Source: Sulfitobacter sp. S190 (GTDB taxonomy: Bacteria > Pseudomonadota > Alphaproteobacteria > Rhodobacterales > Rhodobacteraceae). From it: a DNA stretch of 64,000 nt. Location of the stretch: the NCBI RefSeq assembly GCF_025141935.1, contig NZ_CP081120.1:1178001-1242000 (forward strand). Direction: 5' to 3'. A program made the translations under genes and the position numbers. Below the pieces are notes generated by a model. That model was not told the DNA's origin. It saw only the letters and a list, made by a program, of their open reading frames with translations, and ran no database searches. Below, one piece after another: positions 9,023 to 16,427 of the stretch; position 1 is the first letter of the stretch, and the number at the start of each line of letters is the position of its first letter.

Positions 9023-9507
9023 CCACGCCTTCGCGTTCAGACAACATGACCGGAAACATGAAGCGCAAGATGCGCTCGGCGGCGCGGCTTTATGCCGTGC
9101 AGGCGCTGTTCCAGATGGAGCATTCGAGCCTGACGCTGGACAAGGTGCGGTTGGAGTTTCTGGACCACCGGTTTGGCGCATTTGTCGATGACATCGAGTG
9201 GCTGGAAGGGGACGAGGCGCATTTCACCCGCGTGCTGGAGACGGCCGTGAACTATCAGGCGCCAATCGACCAGATGACCGACCGTGCGCTGGTGGCCAAA
9301 TGGCCGATTGCGCGGATCGACCCGACGCTGCGGGCGTTGTTCCGCGCCGCGGGTGCCGAATTGCGCGACGAGGCGACGCCGCCGAAAGTGGTGATTTCGG
9401 AATACCTCGATCTGGCGGCGGCGTTCTTTCCCGACGGCAAAGAGGCCCGTTTCGTCAATGCCGTGCTGGACCATATGGCCCGCGAAGCGCGGCCCGACGC
9501 GTTCTGA
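9019..9507 (+). CDS. nusB: Transcription antitermination protein NusB
   Basis: NusB binds boxA RNA with S10 (NusE) in rRNA antitermination. The 162-residue product has the all-helical NusB signatures: RSAARLYAVQALFQME near the start, then IDQMTDRAL, RALFRAAGAEL, PPKVVISEYLDLAAAFFPD and FVNAVLDHMAR. The ATG at 9019 overlaps the ribH stop (ATGA); the ribH-nusB pairing is one of the most conserved in proteobacteria. Confidence 0.94.
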   Translation: MTTPSRSDNMTGNMKRKMRSAARLYAVQALFQMEHSSLTLDKVRLEFLDHRFGAFVDDIEWLEGDEAHFTRVLETAVNYQAPIDQMTDRALVAKWPIARIDPTLRALFRAAGAELRDEATPPKVVISEYLDLAAAFFPDGKEARFVNAVLDHMAREARPDAF

Positions 9508-9835
9508 TCGCCGGATCACTTTTCGCGAATACGACTTGTGCGTGTGGCTCTGGGGCCACAACCCCTGCGGGCAGGGGAGCGGCCGCGCGGCGGGACGCGA
9601 AATGCCGCCAGCGATGACAGTGGTCGAAAAAATGCCAGAAATACAATGTGAAAGCAGGCCGCGTGCCGGCTGTTGCGGCCGAAATCGCGCCTGATTTGGT
9701 TTCGAGAAATCGGAAACAAAGCTTAACGGCGGATGAACGGGGCAAAAATTTTCCCGTTTTTGGGGAAGCTATGCTTGAGCGCTTCGTGATTATCGATGAA
9801 AAACGAAGACCGAGAGATTTGTGTTTCATGAAGGT
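9508..9835. other. Gene-free stretch downstream of nusB
   Basis: These 328 bases contain no coding frame I can defend. They hold two GC-rich hairpins directly after nusB (TGTGGC/GCCACA and CCCCTG/CAGGGG, around 9545-9575) and a terminator-like element near 9736-9761. The composition is more AT-rich than the flanking genes from about 9640 on, and the last part must carry the promoter of the small exported protein gene that follows. Confidence 0.6.
9736..9761 (+). terminator. Candidate rho-independent terminator
   Basis: AACGGG (9736-9741) pairs with CCCGTT (9753-9758) and the A5/T4 stretch inside can extend the stem; a T5 run (9757-9761) follows. It is about 230 bases past nusB, so it may end the riboflavin-nusB transcript or be fortuitous. 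Confidence 0.4.
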
Positions 9836-10069
9836 ATGCGCAAGATGGCCATGTACGTGGTACGGTTTGTCCTGTTCCTGATTTCGCTGGGGCCGAGTTC
9901 GGCGAAGGCGTCCAAGACGTCTGTGACGCCCGCGCGTCCGGCGGCGCAGACAGCCGCGCAGAAACGCAGTGACCCCGCCGCTGTGCCCCCCCAACCGGAG
10001 GAGGCCAAAGACGCCGTGACCCGTGAGGAAATTCAGCGCCTGTTCGGGCGGGCCTTGCGGGTACGCTAG
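9836..10069 (+). CDS. Small exported hypothetical protein
   Basis: A 77-residue frame with a hydrophobic signal-like start (MYVVRFVLFLISLGPSSAKA), then an alanine/proline-rich linker and a short C-terminal helix (REEIQRLFGRALR). ATG codons at 9836, 9845 and 9851 and a GTG at 9821 are possible starts; no ribosome site decides between them. I recognise no family. The frame shows G/C third-position bias in its second half only, and it sits alone between nusB and the structured intergenic region, so it may be a real small secreted protein or fortuitous. Confidence 0.45.
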   Translation: MRKMAMYVVRFVLFLISLGPSSAKASKTSVTPARPAAQTAAQKRSDPAAVPPQPEEAKDAVTREEIQRLFGRALRVR

Positions 10070-10094
10070 GGCGTGAAGTGTGGCGGGACCGCCG

Positions 10095-10260
10095 TTGCCG
10101 GGTCGGTTTTATTCCCGAGGACCTGTATATACAGGTGGGCGCCAGATAACTGAACCAGGGCTCAGACAGAGCCAGCTCCCTCGGATTTGCTTAAGGCCAC
10201 TGGAATGTAAACGTCAGTCGCGCAGGGCAGAACCCGCCACTCCCCCCAGATAGGGTGCAT
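10095..10260. ncRNA. Candidate structured RNA element of unknown type
   Basis: The region between the small exported protein gene and the ClpP-like gene folds unusually well. Read on the plus strand, CCGAGG (10115-10120) pairs with CCTCGG (10179-10184), enclosing the palindrome at 10121-10136 and a hairpin GGCTC-AGACA-GAGCC (10159-10173), a three-way junction. Read on the minus strand, a possible promoter (TTGCCG, 17-base spacer, TATCTG) would start an RNA near 10245 running left. Neither strand matches tmRNA, RNase P RNA or SRP RNA signatures that I know. I cannot decide the strand, and a 6S-type RNA is only a loose possibility. Confidence 0.35.
10121..10136. promoter_or_regulatory. Perfect 16-bp palindrome, operator-like
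   Basis: ACCTGTATATACAGGT is its own reverse complement over all 16 bases. It could be a dimeric repressor site or one arm of the structured element that surrounds it. No regulator gene is adjacent. Confidence 0.45.
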
Positions 10261-10287
10261 GGGGTGGGGCGGCAAGGGGGTGCGGTG

Positions 10288-11055
10288 CTAGTTTGCACTG
10301 TCGTCGGGCAGAAACCCGTAGGCACGCAGCTCATCCGGCACCAGCACATAGATTTCCTGCGGCGGGGTGACGAGCGCGTGCTGCATTACCAGCGGGTCGA
10401 TGCCCATCTGGTCGAGGTAGCGCATCACCTCGCCCTGTCCGCGCTGGATATCCTCGACGGCGACGAAGGCGGGCAGCAGGGTGTTTTCGCCAAAGTAATG
10501 CTGGTGCACCCCGACGGAGGCGGTATCGGGGATGGTACGCGCGGTGCCCGCGGCCAGCAGGTAGGGGCAGGCGGAATAGCAGATGTCACCATCGCGCATT
10601 TCGGTCGCCAGTGCCCGCGCGCGCAGGCCGCGCCCAAGCACCAGCGCATCGCGGACCGAGCCGCCCGGCGAGTTGAGGATCACCCGTTCGGGCGTCTGAG
10701 ACAGGGCGTCGAGCTGTTTGAGGATCCGCTCTGCGTCACCGCCCGAAATGCCCCCTTCGAGCAGGACCGCCGCGCCACCCGACACCGGCGTCAGGGCGAG
10801 CCGGTCGGCGAAGGGTTCGGTGGGCATGGGTTGGCCCCCCGGCGGGGCGCGGTCGGGCGAAAAGCGGCGGGTCTGGTCGCCGGGGCGGATGGGTTCGGTC
10901 AGCTCGGGCGCTTTGGGTCCGAAGCGCGGCAGGGCAAAGCCGTTCTGCACGTCGCCCAGAAACAGCACGCCCGCCAGCACCAGTTGGAACACCAGCACGC
11001 CCATGAGCACCTGACCGACGCGGTTGCGCGGTTTGGGGGGAACCGCGTCGGTCAT
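10288..11055 (-). CDS. Membrane-anchored ClpP/S49-like predicted protease (COG3904 type)
   Basis: A 255-residue protein with one N-terminal transmembrane helix (about 12-34), a proline-rich linker and a ClpP/crotonase-type domain from about residue 100. The ClpP-like signature is visible: VILNSPGGSV, then the putative nucleophile serine in DICYSACPYLLAAG and a GVHQHYF segment that could carry the histidine. It is presumably periplasmic. Its ATG overlaps the stop of the upstream coiled-coil membrane protein (ATGA at 11052-11055), so the two are one operon. Substrate and role are unknown; the family assignment rests on the fold motifs only. Confidence 0.7.
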   Translation of the reverse strand: MTDAVPPKPRNRVGQVLMGVLVFQLVLAGVLFLGDVQNGFALPRFGPKAPELTEPIRPGDQTRRFSPDRAPPGGQPMPTEPFADRLALTPVSGGAAVLLEGGISGGDAERILKQLDALSQTPERVILNSPGGSVRDALVLGRGLRARALATEMRDGDICYSACPYLLAAGTARTIPDTASVGVHQHYFGENTLLPAFVAVEDIQRGQGEVMRYLDQMGIDPLVMQHALVTPPQEIYVLVPDELRAYGFLPDDSAN

Positions 11056-12335
11056 TCGGCGGCGGGTTTGGGTTTGGGCAGCGGCGTCGGGTCGGCCGGG
11101 TGCGCTTGCGTGCCGTCCATGTCGCGCTCGATTTCCTGCATCACCTTCATGGCGGCGCGCAGTTCGGCCAGCGTCAGGCTGTCTTCGACGGCGGTGCCCT
11201 CGCGGCCCGTGCGGATCGCGCTTTGGGTGATGGCGAGGATGAACACCAGCACCGCGGGCAGCAGGTCAATCGCGATGGCCCCCGCCCAGGACGGCACGAA
11301 GTTGCGGGCGTAAAGGATCACCGCATCGGCCGAGGAAATCGGGGTGTAGGTGGTGTCGGGCGGCGGCGGGGTGGCCAGCACGGCCTGTGCGGCACGCTCC
11401 AGCGTGGTGGCGCGTTGGGCCAGAACCTCGAGCACGGAGGTGATGGTGGCGGCCTGATCGGTGCGGGTTTCGGCGCTGCGCCCGTCGAGTTCGGGCAGCA
11501 CCACGGAGGCCGAAAGGTCCTGCGCGGCCCGTTCCACGAGGGACGCCACCGACAGTTGCCGCAATTGGGTGATCAAGCCCGCGAGCCGCACCGCCTGTTC
11601 GGAGAATTCGACCGAGCGGGCCTCGACCGGGCCGGGTTCGACGGTGAGCGCGCGCATGCGGCTGAGGATGGCGTTGCCTTCGGCGAAGGCCGATTGCACC
11701 AGCGGGGCCTGGCTTGCGATCTGTGCCTCGAGGCCCGCGAGTTCGGAGGATTTCTGCCGCAGCACGCGGAACACCGCGCCGCGCCCCGCGAGGCCGGAGA
11801 GGTTGCCGGTGGCTTCCTGTTCCGACAGATCCTCGAAGGACTGGCGGACGCGGGCCACGTCGCGTTCGAGCCCCTGTGCCTGCAAGGCGATTTCGTGGCT
11901 GCGTTCGAGCGAGGACTGGTAGTCCTGCACCGTTTTGGCCAGATGCTGTTCCACGGCGGCGGACCCGGCAAGGGCGGCGGCGTTCAGCCAGCTCGACATG
12001 GCGATGATTGCCAGTGATCCCAGCCCCATCGCCCCCATCAGCCGCACCCGCGCGCCGGTGCCGCGTACCGCCGGGTAAAGCCGCAGCATGTAGGACCAGA
12101 ACACGAAAATGCCCACCGAAACCGCCACCGAATAGGCAATCGCCGCAAAGGCCGACATGGCCCCGTTTTCATCGAGCAGCGACGACACCCCCAGATAGGT
12201 ATAGATGCCCGATGCGACCGCCAGCACCCCCAGTGCGGTGCCCGAAAACGTATCGAGCCAAGTCAGGTGGCCTTCGAGTTCGCGGGCATAGCGCACGCCG
12301 CGTGCCTTGGCGGTCTGGTCTTTGGCATCGGTCAT
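11052..12335 (-). CDS. Membrane protein with a long periplasmic coiled coil
   Basis: A 427-residue protein of unknown function. Three hydrophobic segments lie in the first 130 residues (GTALGVLAVASGIYTYLGV, AIAYSVAVSVGIFVFWSY, LMGAMGLGSLAIIAMSSW), and a fourth sits near residue 350 (IAIDLLPAVLVFILAITQ). Between the third and fourth, about 200 residues are Ala/Leu/Glu/Gln-rich with heptad character, so a coiled coil is likely outside the membrane. The C-terminus is a proline/lysine-rich tail. The ATG at 12335 has an AGGAG 8 bases upstream. Translational overlap with the ClpP-like gene suggests that the two products act together. Confidence 0.65.
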   Translation of the reverse strand: MTDAKDQTAKARGVRYARELEGHLTWLDTFSGTALGVLAVASGIYTYLGVSSLLDENGAMSAFAAIAYSVAVSVGIFVFWSYMLRLYPAVRGTGARVRLMGAMGLGSLAIIAMSSWLNAAALAGSAAVEQHLAKTVQDYQSSLERSHEIALQAQGLERDVARVRQSFEDLSEQEATGNLSGLAGRGAVFRVLRQKSSELAGLEAQIASQAPLVQSAFAEGNAILSRMRALTVEPGPVEARSVEFSEQAVRLAGLITQLRQLSVASLVERAAQDLSASVVLPELDGRSAETRTDQAATITSVLEVLAQRATTLERAAQAVLATPPPPDTTYTPISSADAVILYARNFVPSWAGAIAIDLLPAVLVFILAITQSAIRTGREGTAVEDSLTLAELRAAMKVMQEIERDMDGTQAHPADPTPLPKPKPAAE

Positions 12336-12417
12336 GGGGCGGCTCCTGTGGATCGTTCGCCATGAGATAGGTGTAGCGGGCCAAAAGACCAAGCGGCGGG
12401 CAGCGCACTTGCCAAAT

Positions 12418-12432
12418 GTTCACCATATGTTC
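12418..12432 (+). promoter_or_regulatory. LexA (SOS) box upstream of mmcB
   Basis: GTTC (12418-12421), seven bases, GTTC (12429-12432): the exact direct-repeat form of the alphaproteobacterial LexA site. It ends 12 bases before the mmcB ATG, so it overlaps the promoter or leader. Confidence 0.75.
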
Positions 12433-12444
12433 ATAAATGTCCGC

Positions 12445-12900
12445 ATGAACGAAATCATCCAGACCTACCAGCCCGGGCAGCTGTTGCAGCGGGGCGTGTC
12501 GCGCCATCTGGCCTCGCACGGGTTTGCCTGTGTCGAGGAGCTTGTGCCGACGCGGGGGCTCAGGGTGGATGTCATGGCACTGGGGCCGAAGGGCGAAATC
12601 TGGGTGGTGGAGTGCAAGTCCAGCCGTGCCGATTTTACGTCCGACCAGAAGTGGCAGGGCTATCTGGAATGGGCGGACCGGTTCTTTTTCGCTGTTAACG
12701 AGCATTTCCCGACCGAGTTGCTGCCCGAAGATCAGGGATTGATCATTGCCGACGGATATCACGCCGAAATCCTACGCATGGCGCCCGAAACCAAACTCGC
12801 GCCCGCGCGGCGCAAGGTGATGGTGCAGAAGTTCGCGGTCCACGCGGCCCGCAGGTTGCAGGCGCTGCGCGATCCGGGCATGACCCCGGAGTGGGATTAG
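12445..12900 (+). CDS. mmcB: MmcB-family DNA repair protein
   Basis: A 151-residue PD-(D/E)xK-type nuclease-fold protein of the MmcB family, reported in Caulobacter to be LexA-controlled and involved in mitomycin C damage repair. The core motif is visible as RVDVMALG (Asp) followed by WVVECKSSRADF (Glu-x-Lys), then the helix FTSDQKWQGYLEW and DRFFFAVNE. The ATG at 12445 is chosen because the family begins around here and because an upstream start would place the LexA box inside the coding region. The box predicts induction by DNA damage. Confidence 0.85.
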   Translation: MNEIIQTYQPGQLLQRGVSRHLASHGFACVEELVPTRGLRVDVMALGPKGEIWVVECKSSRADFTSDQKWQGYLEWADRFFFAVNEHFPTELLPEDQGLIIADGYHAEILRMAPETKLAPARRKVMVQKFAVHAARRLQALRDPGMTPEWD

Positions 12901-13094
12901 CCCTTTTTGCCGCCCATCTGTGCGGCGCGGCCCGCGGCGGCCATGATTTCCTCGGCGATCTCGTTGGCTTCGTCGGGGGTGAAATCCATCGGGATTTCCA
13001 GCCCGTCGCCTTCGATGAACAGACGGACCATGCCCTGATCGGTCGGACCGATTTGCAGGTTGGCTTCGATGTCGCGTTCGGTGTTGATGCCCAT
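12897..13094 (-). CDS. Small conserved protein, probably DUF6324 family
   Basis: A 65-residue acidic protein beginning MGINTERDIEANLQIGP, with EIPMDFTPDEANEIAEEI in the middle and a glycine/lysine end. I recall this as a short conserved protein of Rhodobacterales (DUF6324), but cannot verify it here. AAAGGA lies upstream of the ATG at 13094, supporting this start over a longer in-frame one. Its stop overlaps that of mmcB by four bases on the opposite strand. The function is unknown. Confidence 0.75.
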   Translation of the reverse strand: MGINTERDIEANLQIGPTDQGMVRLFIEGDGLEIPMDFTPDEANEIAEEIMAAAGRAAQMGGKKG

Positions 13095-13177
13095 GGCCGA
13101 TTTCCTTTGTCCGGTGGGCCGCATCGCTACCGTGCAGCGCCTTGAAAGGCAAGACGGATCGGCGTTAGGCTCGGGGG

Positions 13178-13660
13178 ATGGAGCCGATCACCCTGCGCCC
13201 TTTCGTGCCTGCCGACCGCGACTGGCTGGTGGAGGCGCACGCCGTCCACTATGCCCGTGACGAAGGGTTTGATGCCAGTTTCGGCGTGCTGGTGGGGCAA
13301 ATTCTGGATGATTTCATCGCCGCGCCCGCGCGTGCGGATGAACGCGGCTGGATCGCGTGGCAGGACGGTGTCCGGCTGGGCAGTATTTTCTGCGTCTGGC
13401 TAGATGCGCGGACGGCCAAGCTGCGGCTTTTCTTGCTGACCCCCGGCGCGCGGGGGCAGGGATTGGGCCAAAAGCTGCTGGACACCTGCACCGGATTCGC
13501 GGCCGCGCGGGGCTATGCGGGGATGCAGTTGTGGACCCACAAAAGCCACGCGGCGGCCTGTGCGCTGTACCGGCGCAACGGCTGGCGGCTGGTCGCCGAA
13601 AAGCCGGTGGTTTCGTTTGGAAAACCGAATATCGAGCAGACTTACGCGATTTCATTTTGA
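13178..13660 (+). CDS. GNAT-family N-acetyltransferase
   Basis: A 160-residue acetyltransferase of the GNAT superfamily. The acetyl-CoA binding loop is visible as LTPGARGQGLGQKLLDTC (motif A, with the RGQGLG core), followed by GYAGMQLWTHKSHAAACALYRRNGWR, the usual motif B with the Y-x-R-x-G-W pattern. The N-terminal half carries the substrate region (LRPFVPADRDWLVEAHAVHY). The substrate cannot be predicted. It lies 63 bases upstream of tRNA-His. Confidence 0.85.
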   Translation: MEPITLRPFVPADRDWLVEAHAVHYARDEGFDASFGVLVGQILDDFIAAPARADERGWIAWQDGVRLGSIFCVWLDARTAKLRLFLLTPGARGQGLGQKLLDTCTGFAAARGYAGMQLWTHKSHAAACALYRRNGWRLVAEKPVVSFGKPNIEQTYAISF

Positions 13661-13723
13661 AGGCATTTGGGCGGGGCAAAGGGGTTGCAATCCCTGTTTG
13701 GCGGGGCTAAATCCCTCTTGCGT

Positions 13724-13800
13724 GCCGCCTTAGCTCAGTAGGTTAGAGCGCTTGATTGTGGATCAAGAGGTCCCTGGTTCGAGACCAGGAGGTGGTACCA
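13724..13800 (+). tRNA. tRNA-His (GTG) without G-1 and with A73
   Basis: A complete 77-base cloverleaf with encoded CCA: acceptor GCCGCCT/AGGTGGT, D arm TAGCTCAG, anticodon stem CTTGA/TCAAG with loop TTGTGGA (anticodon GTG at 13758-13760), and T arm CCTGG-TTCGAGA-CCAGG. The base before position 1 is T (13723), not G, and the discriminator base is A (13797) rather than C. Some alphaproteobacteria are known to lack the otherwise universal G-1:C73 identity pair of tRNA-His and have a matching divergent HisRS; this gene shows that pattern. Confidence 0.95.
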
Positions 13801-13845
13801 TCCTTCCCCCGTCTGCCGCAAAGCTGCCCCGCGTGCCGCGGTGTT

Positions 13846-14130
13846 TCAGTCAATCTGCAGGGTTTGGCGCAATTGCCCGCTGAGCCGGTCGAAAATCAGG
13901 ATTTCATCGGCGTCGGTCACGACAGCGTACCAATCGGCGGCCTGGGTAAAGGCCACCGGTTTGGCCCCATCGGGCAGGGTGATCTGATCGGGCAGGGTGG
14001 GAGTGTCACGGTTGAGGCGGGTGACAAGCAGTCCGATCACGAGTATCACGCCGCAAATCATCACCGCCGTCAGCACCGTTACCAACCGTCGCAGAAAGCG
14101 CAGGTTGGCCGGTTCGGAGAAATCATTCAT
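13846..14130 (-). CDS. Small single-pass membrane protein (DUF6476-like)
   Basis: A 94-residue protein with a short cytoplasmic start, one transmembrane helix (LVTVLTAVMICGVILVIGLLV, about 16-36) and a C-terminal domain of about 55 residues resembling a short beta-propeller-type blade (WYAVVTDADEILIFDRLSGQLRQTL). I recall this as a Rhodobacterales-conserved protein. Its ATG (14128-14130) overlaps the ATG of the divergent pseudouridine synthase (14129-14131), so the two start codons share two bases in the sequence CATG. No separate leader can exist between them, so transcription must begin inside each neighbour. Confidence 0.75.
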   Translation of the reverse strand: MNDFSEPANLRFLRRLVTVLTAVMICGVILVIGLLVTRLNRDTPTLPDQITLPDGAKPVAFTQAADWYAVVTDADEILIFDRLSGQLRQTLQID

Positions 14131-15172
14131 GTCGTCGCACCGCCGTATTACATTTTGCCTGTCCGAAGACCCGCCCAAACGTCTTGATAAGGCGCTTGCG
14201 CGTGATGTGCCAGAGGCGGCGGCACTGTCGCGCACGCGTCTGGCGCGTCTGGTCGATGCAGGTGCGGTGCAGATCGACGGGACGGTGGTGCGCGATCCGC
14301 GCGCCGTGGTTGCCGCCGGCGCCGATGTGGTGATCACCGTGGAGGAGGCCGAGGAGAGCCATATCCTGCCCGAAGCGATCGCGCTCGATATCGTTTACGA
14401 GGATGATGACCTGATCGTGGTCAACAAACCGGCGGGCATGGTGGTGCATCCCGCCCCCGGCAGCCCGGGTGGCACGCTGGTGAATGCGCTTTTGCATCAT
14501 TGCGGCGATGATCTGTCGGGCGTGGGGGGCATGAAGCGCCCCGGTATCGTCCACCGCATCGACAAGGAAACATCGGGCTTGCTGGTGGTGGCCAAAAGTG
14601 ACGCCGCCCACCACGGGTTGGCCAAGCAGTTCGAGGCCCACACGGTGGAGCGCTATTATCAGGCGCTGGTCTACGGGGTGCCCGATGCCAATGATCCGCG
14701 GTTGCGTGGTGTTAAGGGCGTCAATTTTGAGACGGGAAATATTCTCAAGCTCACGACCCAGCTGGCGCGCCACAAGACCGACCGCCAGCGGCAGGCGGTG
14801 TTGTTTCAGGGCGGCAAACATGCGGTGACCCGCGCGCGCACCCTGCGCCGGTTCGGCACGCCGCCGGTCATCGCGTTGATGGAATGCTGGCTGGAGACGG
14901 GGCGCACGCACCAGATCCGTGTGCATATGACCCATGCCGGTCACGGGCTGGTGGGTGATCCGACCTATGGTGGCAAGCGCAAGATCGCCAAAACCGCGCT
15001 GGCCGAGCCGCTTGCCGAGGCGGTGCGCGCCTTTGACAGGCAGGCGTTGCATGCGGCGGTTCTGGGGTTTGTGCATCCGGTGAGCGGGGCCGATATGCGT
15101 TTCGAGGCGCCTTTGCCCGATGATATGGCGCAGCTGCTTGATCTGCTTGCCCCGGCCGAAGCCCGCGCCTGA
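14129..15172 (+). CDS. RluA/RluD-family 23S rRNA pseudouridine synthase
   Basis: This enzyme isomerises uridine to pseudouridine in rRNA. The 347-residue protein has an N-terminal S4 RNA-binding domain (about 12-80, LDKALARDVPE through VVITVEE) and the RluA catalytic domain. The catalytic aspartate lies in GIVHRIDKETSG, and the family motifs VVNKPAGMVVHP, RTHQIRVHM and GDPTYGG are present, pointing to the RluD branch. The ATG at 14129 is favoured because the S4 domain starts shortly after it; upstream in-frame sequence reads through the antisense of the divergent gene. Confidence 0.88.
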   Translation: MSSHRRITFCLSEDPPKRLDKALARDVPEAAALSRTRLARLVDAGAVQIDGTVVRDPRAVVAAGADVVITVEEAEESHILPEAIALDIVYEDDDLIVVNKPAGMVVHPAPGSPGGTLVNALLHHCGDDLSGVGGMKRPGIVHRIDKETSGLLVVAKSDAAHHGLAKQFEAHTVERYYQALVYGVPDANDPRLRGVKGVNFETGNILKLTTQLARHKTDRQRQAVLFQGGKHAVTRARTLRRFGTPPVIALMECWLETGRTHQIRVHMTHAGHGLVGDPTYGGKRKIAKTALAEPLAEAVRAFDRQALHAAVLGFVHPVSGADMRFEAPLPDDMAQLLDLLAPAEARA

Positions 15173-15219
15173 CACATATCGCACAAGCATGTGACACGTA
15201 CGCCGGGATCATTTTGCGT

Positions 15220-15231
15220 TAACGATCGTTA
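15220..15231. promoter_or_regulatory. 12-bp palindrome in the rpoH leader region
   Basis: TAACGATCGTTA is a perfect palindrome about 115 bases upstream of rpoH, inside a run that resembles a promoter (TTGCGT at 15214 and TAATGT at 15235, with a short 15-base spacer). It may be a regulator site for rpoH; the identity of the regulator is unknown. Confidence 0.35.
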
Positions 15232-15347
15232 GTGTAATGTAAATTCGAAACCGGGATGTCCGATCTTGTAAAGCGGACCGGCGCCCCCCATATCCAATGT
15301 TAAGCGCAATAACATGCGCCCCGAATACAGGGATGAAGGGATAGAAA

Positions 15348-16247
15348 ATGGCCAATTACGCAAATCTGCCAGCCCCCACGCCGGAAGGCGGTCTGAACCG
15401 CTATATGCAGGAAATCCGCAAGTTTCCGCTGCTCGAGCCTGAGCAGGAATACATGCTGGCCAAGCGCTGGGTCGAGGAGCAGGACACCGAGGCCGCGCAC
15501 CAGATGGTCACGTCGCACCTGCGTCTCGCGGCGAAGATCGCCATGGGGTACCGCGGCTATGGACTGCCGCAGGCCGAAGTGATTTCGGAGGCCAACGTCG
15601 GTTTGATGCAGGCGGTCAAGCGGTTCGACCCCGAGAAAGGGTTCAGGCTCGCGACCTATGCGATGTGGTGGATCCGTGCATCCATTCAGGAGTATATTCT
15701 GCGGTCGTGGTCTTTGGTCAAGCTGGGGACGACGAGCGGGCAGAAGAAGCTGTTTTTCAACCTGCGCAAGGCCAAGAACAAGATCGGCGCGTTGGAGGAG
15801 GGCGATCTGCGCCCCGAAAACGTCGAGAAGATCGCCACCCAGTTGGGTGTGACCGAGGCGGAAGTGATTTCGATGAACCGGCGCATGTCGGGCGGGGACG
15901 CATCGTTGAACGCGACGGTGGGCTCCGAAGGCGAAGGCACGATGCAGTGGCAGGACTGGCTCGAGGATGAGGATGCAGATCAGGCGGGCGATTACGAGGC
16001 CCGCGATGAGCTGGAGACCCGTCGCGAGATGCTGGCCGAGGCGCTGGACGTGTTGAACGATCGCGAGAAGGATATCCTGACCCAGCGCCGTTTGTCGGAC
16101 GAGACGGTGACGCTGGAGGATCTGTCGGGTCAGTATGACGTGAGCCGCGAGCGTATTCGCCAGATCGAGGTCCGTGCGTTCGAAAAGCTGCAAAAGCGCA
16201 TGCGTGAGTTGGCCCGTGAAAAGGGCATGACGCCCGCCGCCCAGTAA
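15348..16247 (+). CDS. rpoH: RNA polymerase heat-shock sigma factor RpoH (RpoHI type)
   Basis: A 299-residue sigma-32 factor directing heat-shock transcription. Region 2 (HLRLAAKIAMGYRGYGLP, ATYAMWWIRASIQEYI) is intact, and the RpoH box QKKLFFNLR (132-140) follows. Region 4.2 carries the DNA-binding helix (TLEDLSGQYDVSRERIRQIEVRAFEKL). Rhodobacter-type genomes carry two RpoH proteins; the length and RpoH box fit RpoHI. It has its own 175-base leader with promoter-like sequence, a GAAGGG ribosome site and a terminator directly after the gene, so it is probably monocistronic. Confidence 0.93.
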   Translation: MANYANLPAPTPEGGLNRYMQEIRKFPLLEPEQEYMLAKRWVEEQDTEAAHQMVTSHLRLAAKIAMGYRGYGLPQAEVISEANVGLMQAVKRFDPEKGFRLATYAMWWIRASIQEYILRSWSLVKLGTTSGQKKLFFNLRKAKNKIGALEEGDLRPENVEKIATQLGVTEAEVISMNRRMSGGDASLNATVGSEGEGTMQWQDWLEDEDADQAGDYEARDELETRREMLAEALDVLNDREKDILTQRRLSDETVTLEDLSGQYDVSRERIRQIEVRAFEKLQKRMRELAREKGMTPAAQ

Positions 16248-16262
16248 GCGGCATGATGAGCG

Positions 16263-16291
16263 CCGCCCTCCGGACATCGGGGGGCGGTTTT
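16263..16291 (+). terminator. Rho-independent terminator of rpoH
   Basis: CCGCCC (16263-16268) pairs with GGGCGG (16282-16287), followed by TTTT, 16 bases after the rpoH stop. Confidence 0.75.
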
Positions 16292-16296
16292 ACTGT

Positions 16297-16358
16297 GGGG
16301 CTTTGCCCCCTTGGCCCGGTGGGCCAATTCCCCCAGAGTTTACTCGGCAAGATGAAGG
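16297..16358. repeat. Dispersed intergenic repeat, copy 1
   Basis: A GGGGC-TTTG-CCCCC hairpin followed by the sequence ending GAGTTTACTCGGCAAGATGAAG. A second copy of the same arrangement (hairpin, then GAGTTTA...CAAGATGAAG) lies at 47067-47110 between hisA and hisF. This resembles the short intergenic repeats that recur in Rhodobacterales genomes. Confidence 0.5.
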
Positions 16359-16427
16359 CCATGGGTGCGTGGTTGGCGCGGGCGCGCGCTGTGCTAGGGT
16401 GTTGGTCACAAACCACAGGAGTGTCGT

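Noticed and set aside
10070..10287. tmRNA, RNase P RNA, SRP RNA or 6S RNA in the structured intergenic region.
   Set aside because: None of the signature segments (tag frame and T arm, P4 core, GGAAG loop) is present; 6S could not be excluded, but the rod with a central bubble could not be drawn convincingly, so it is left as unassigned.
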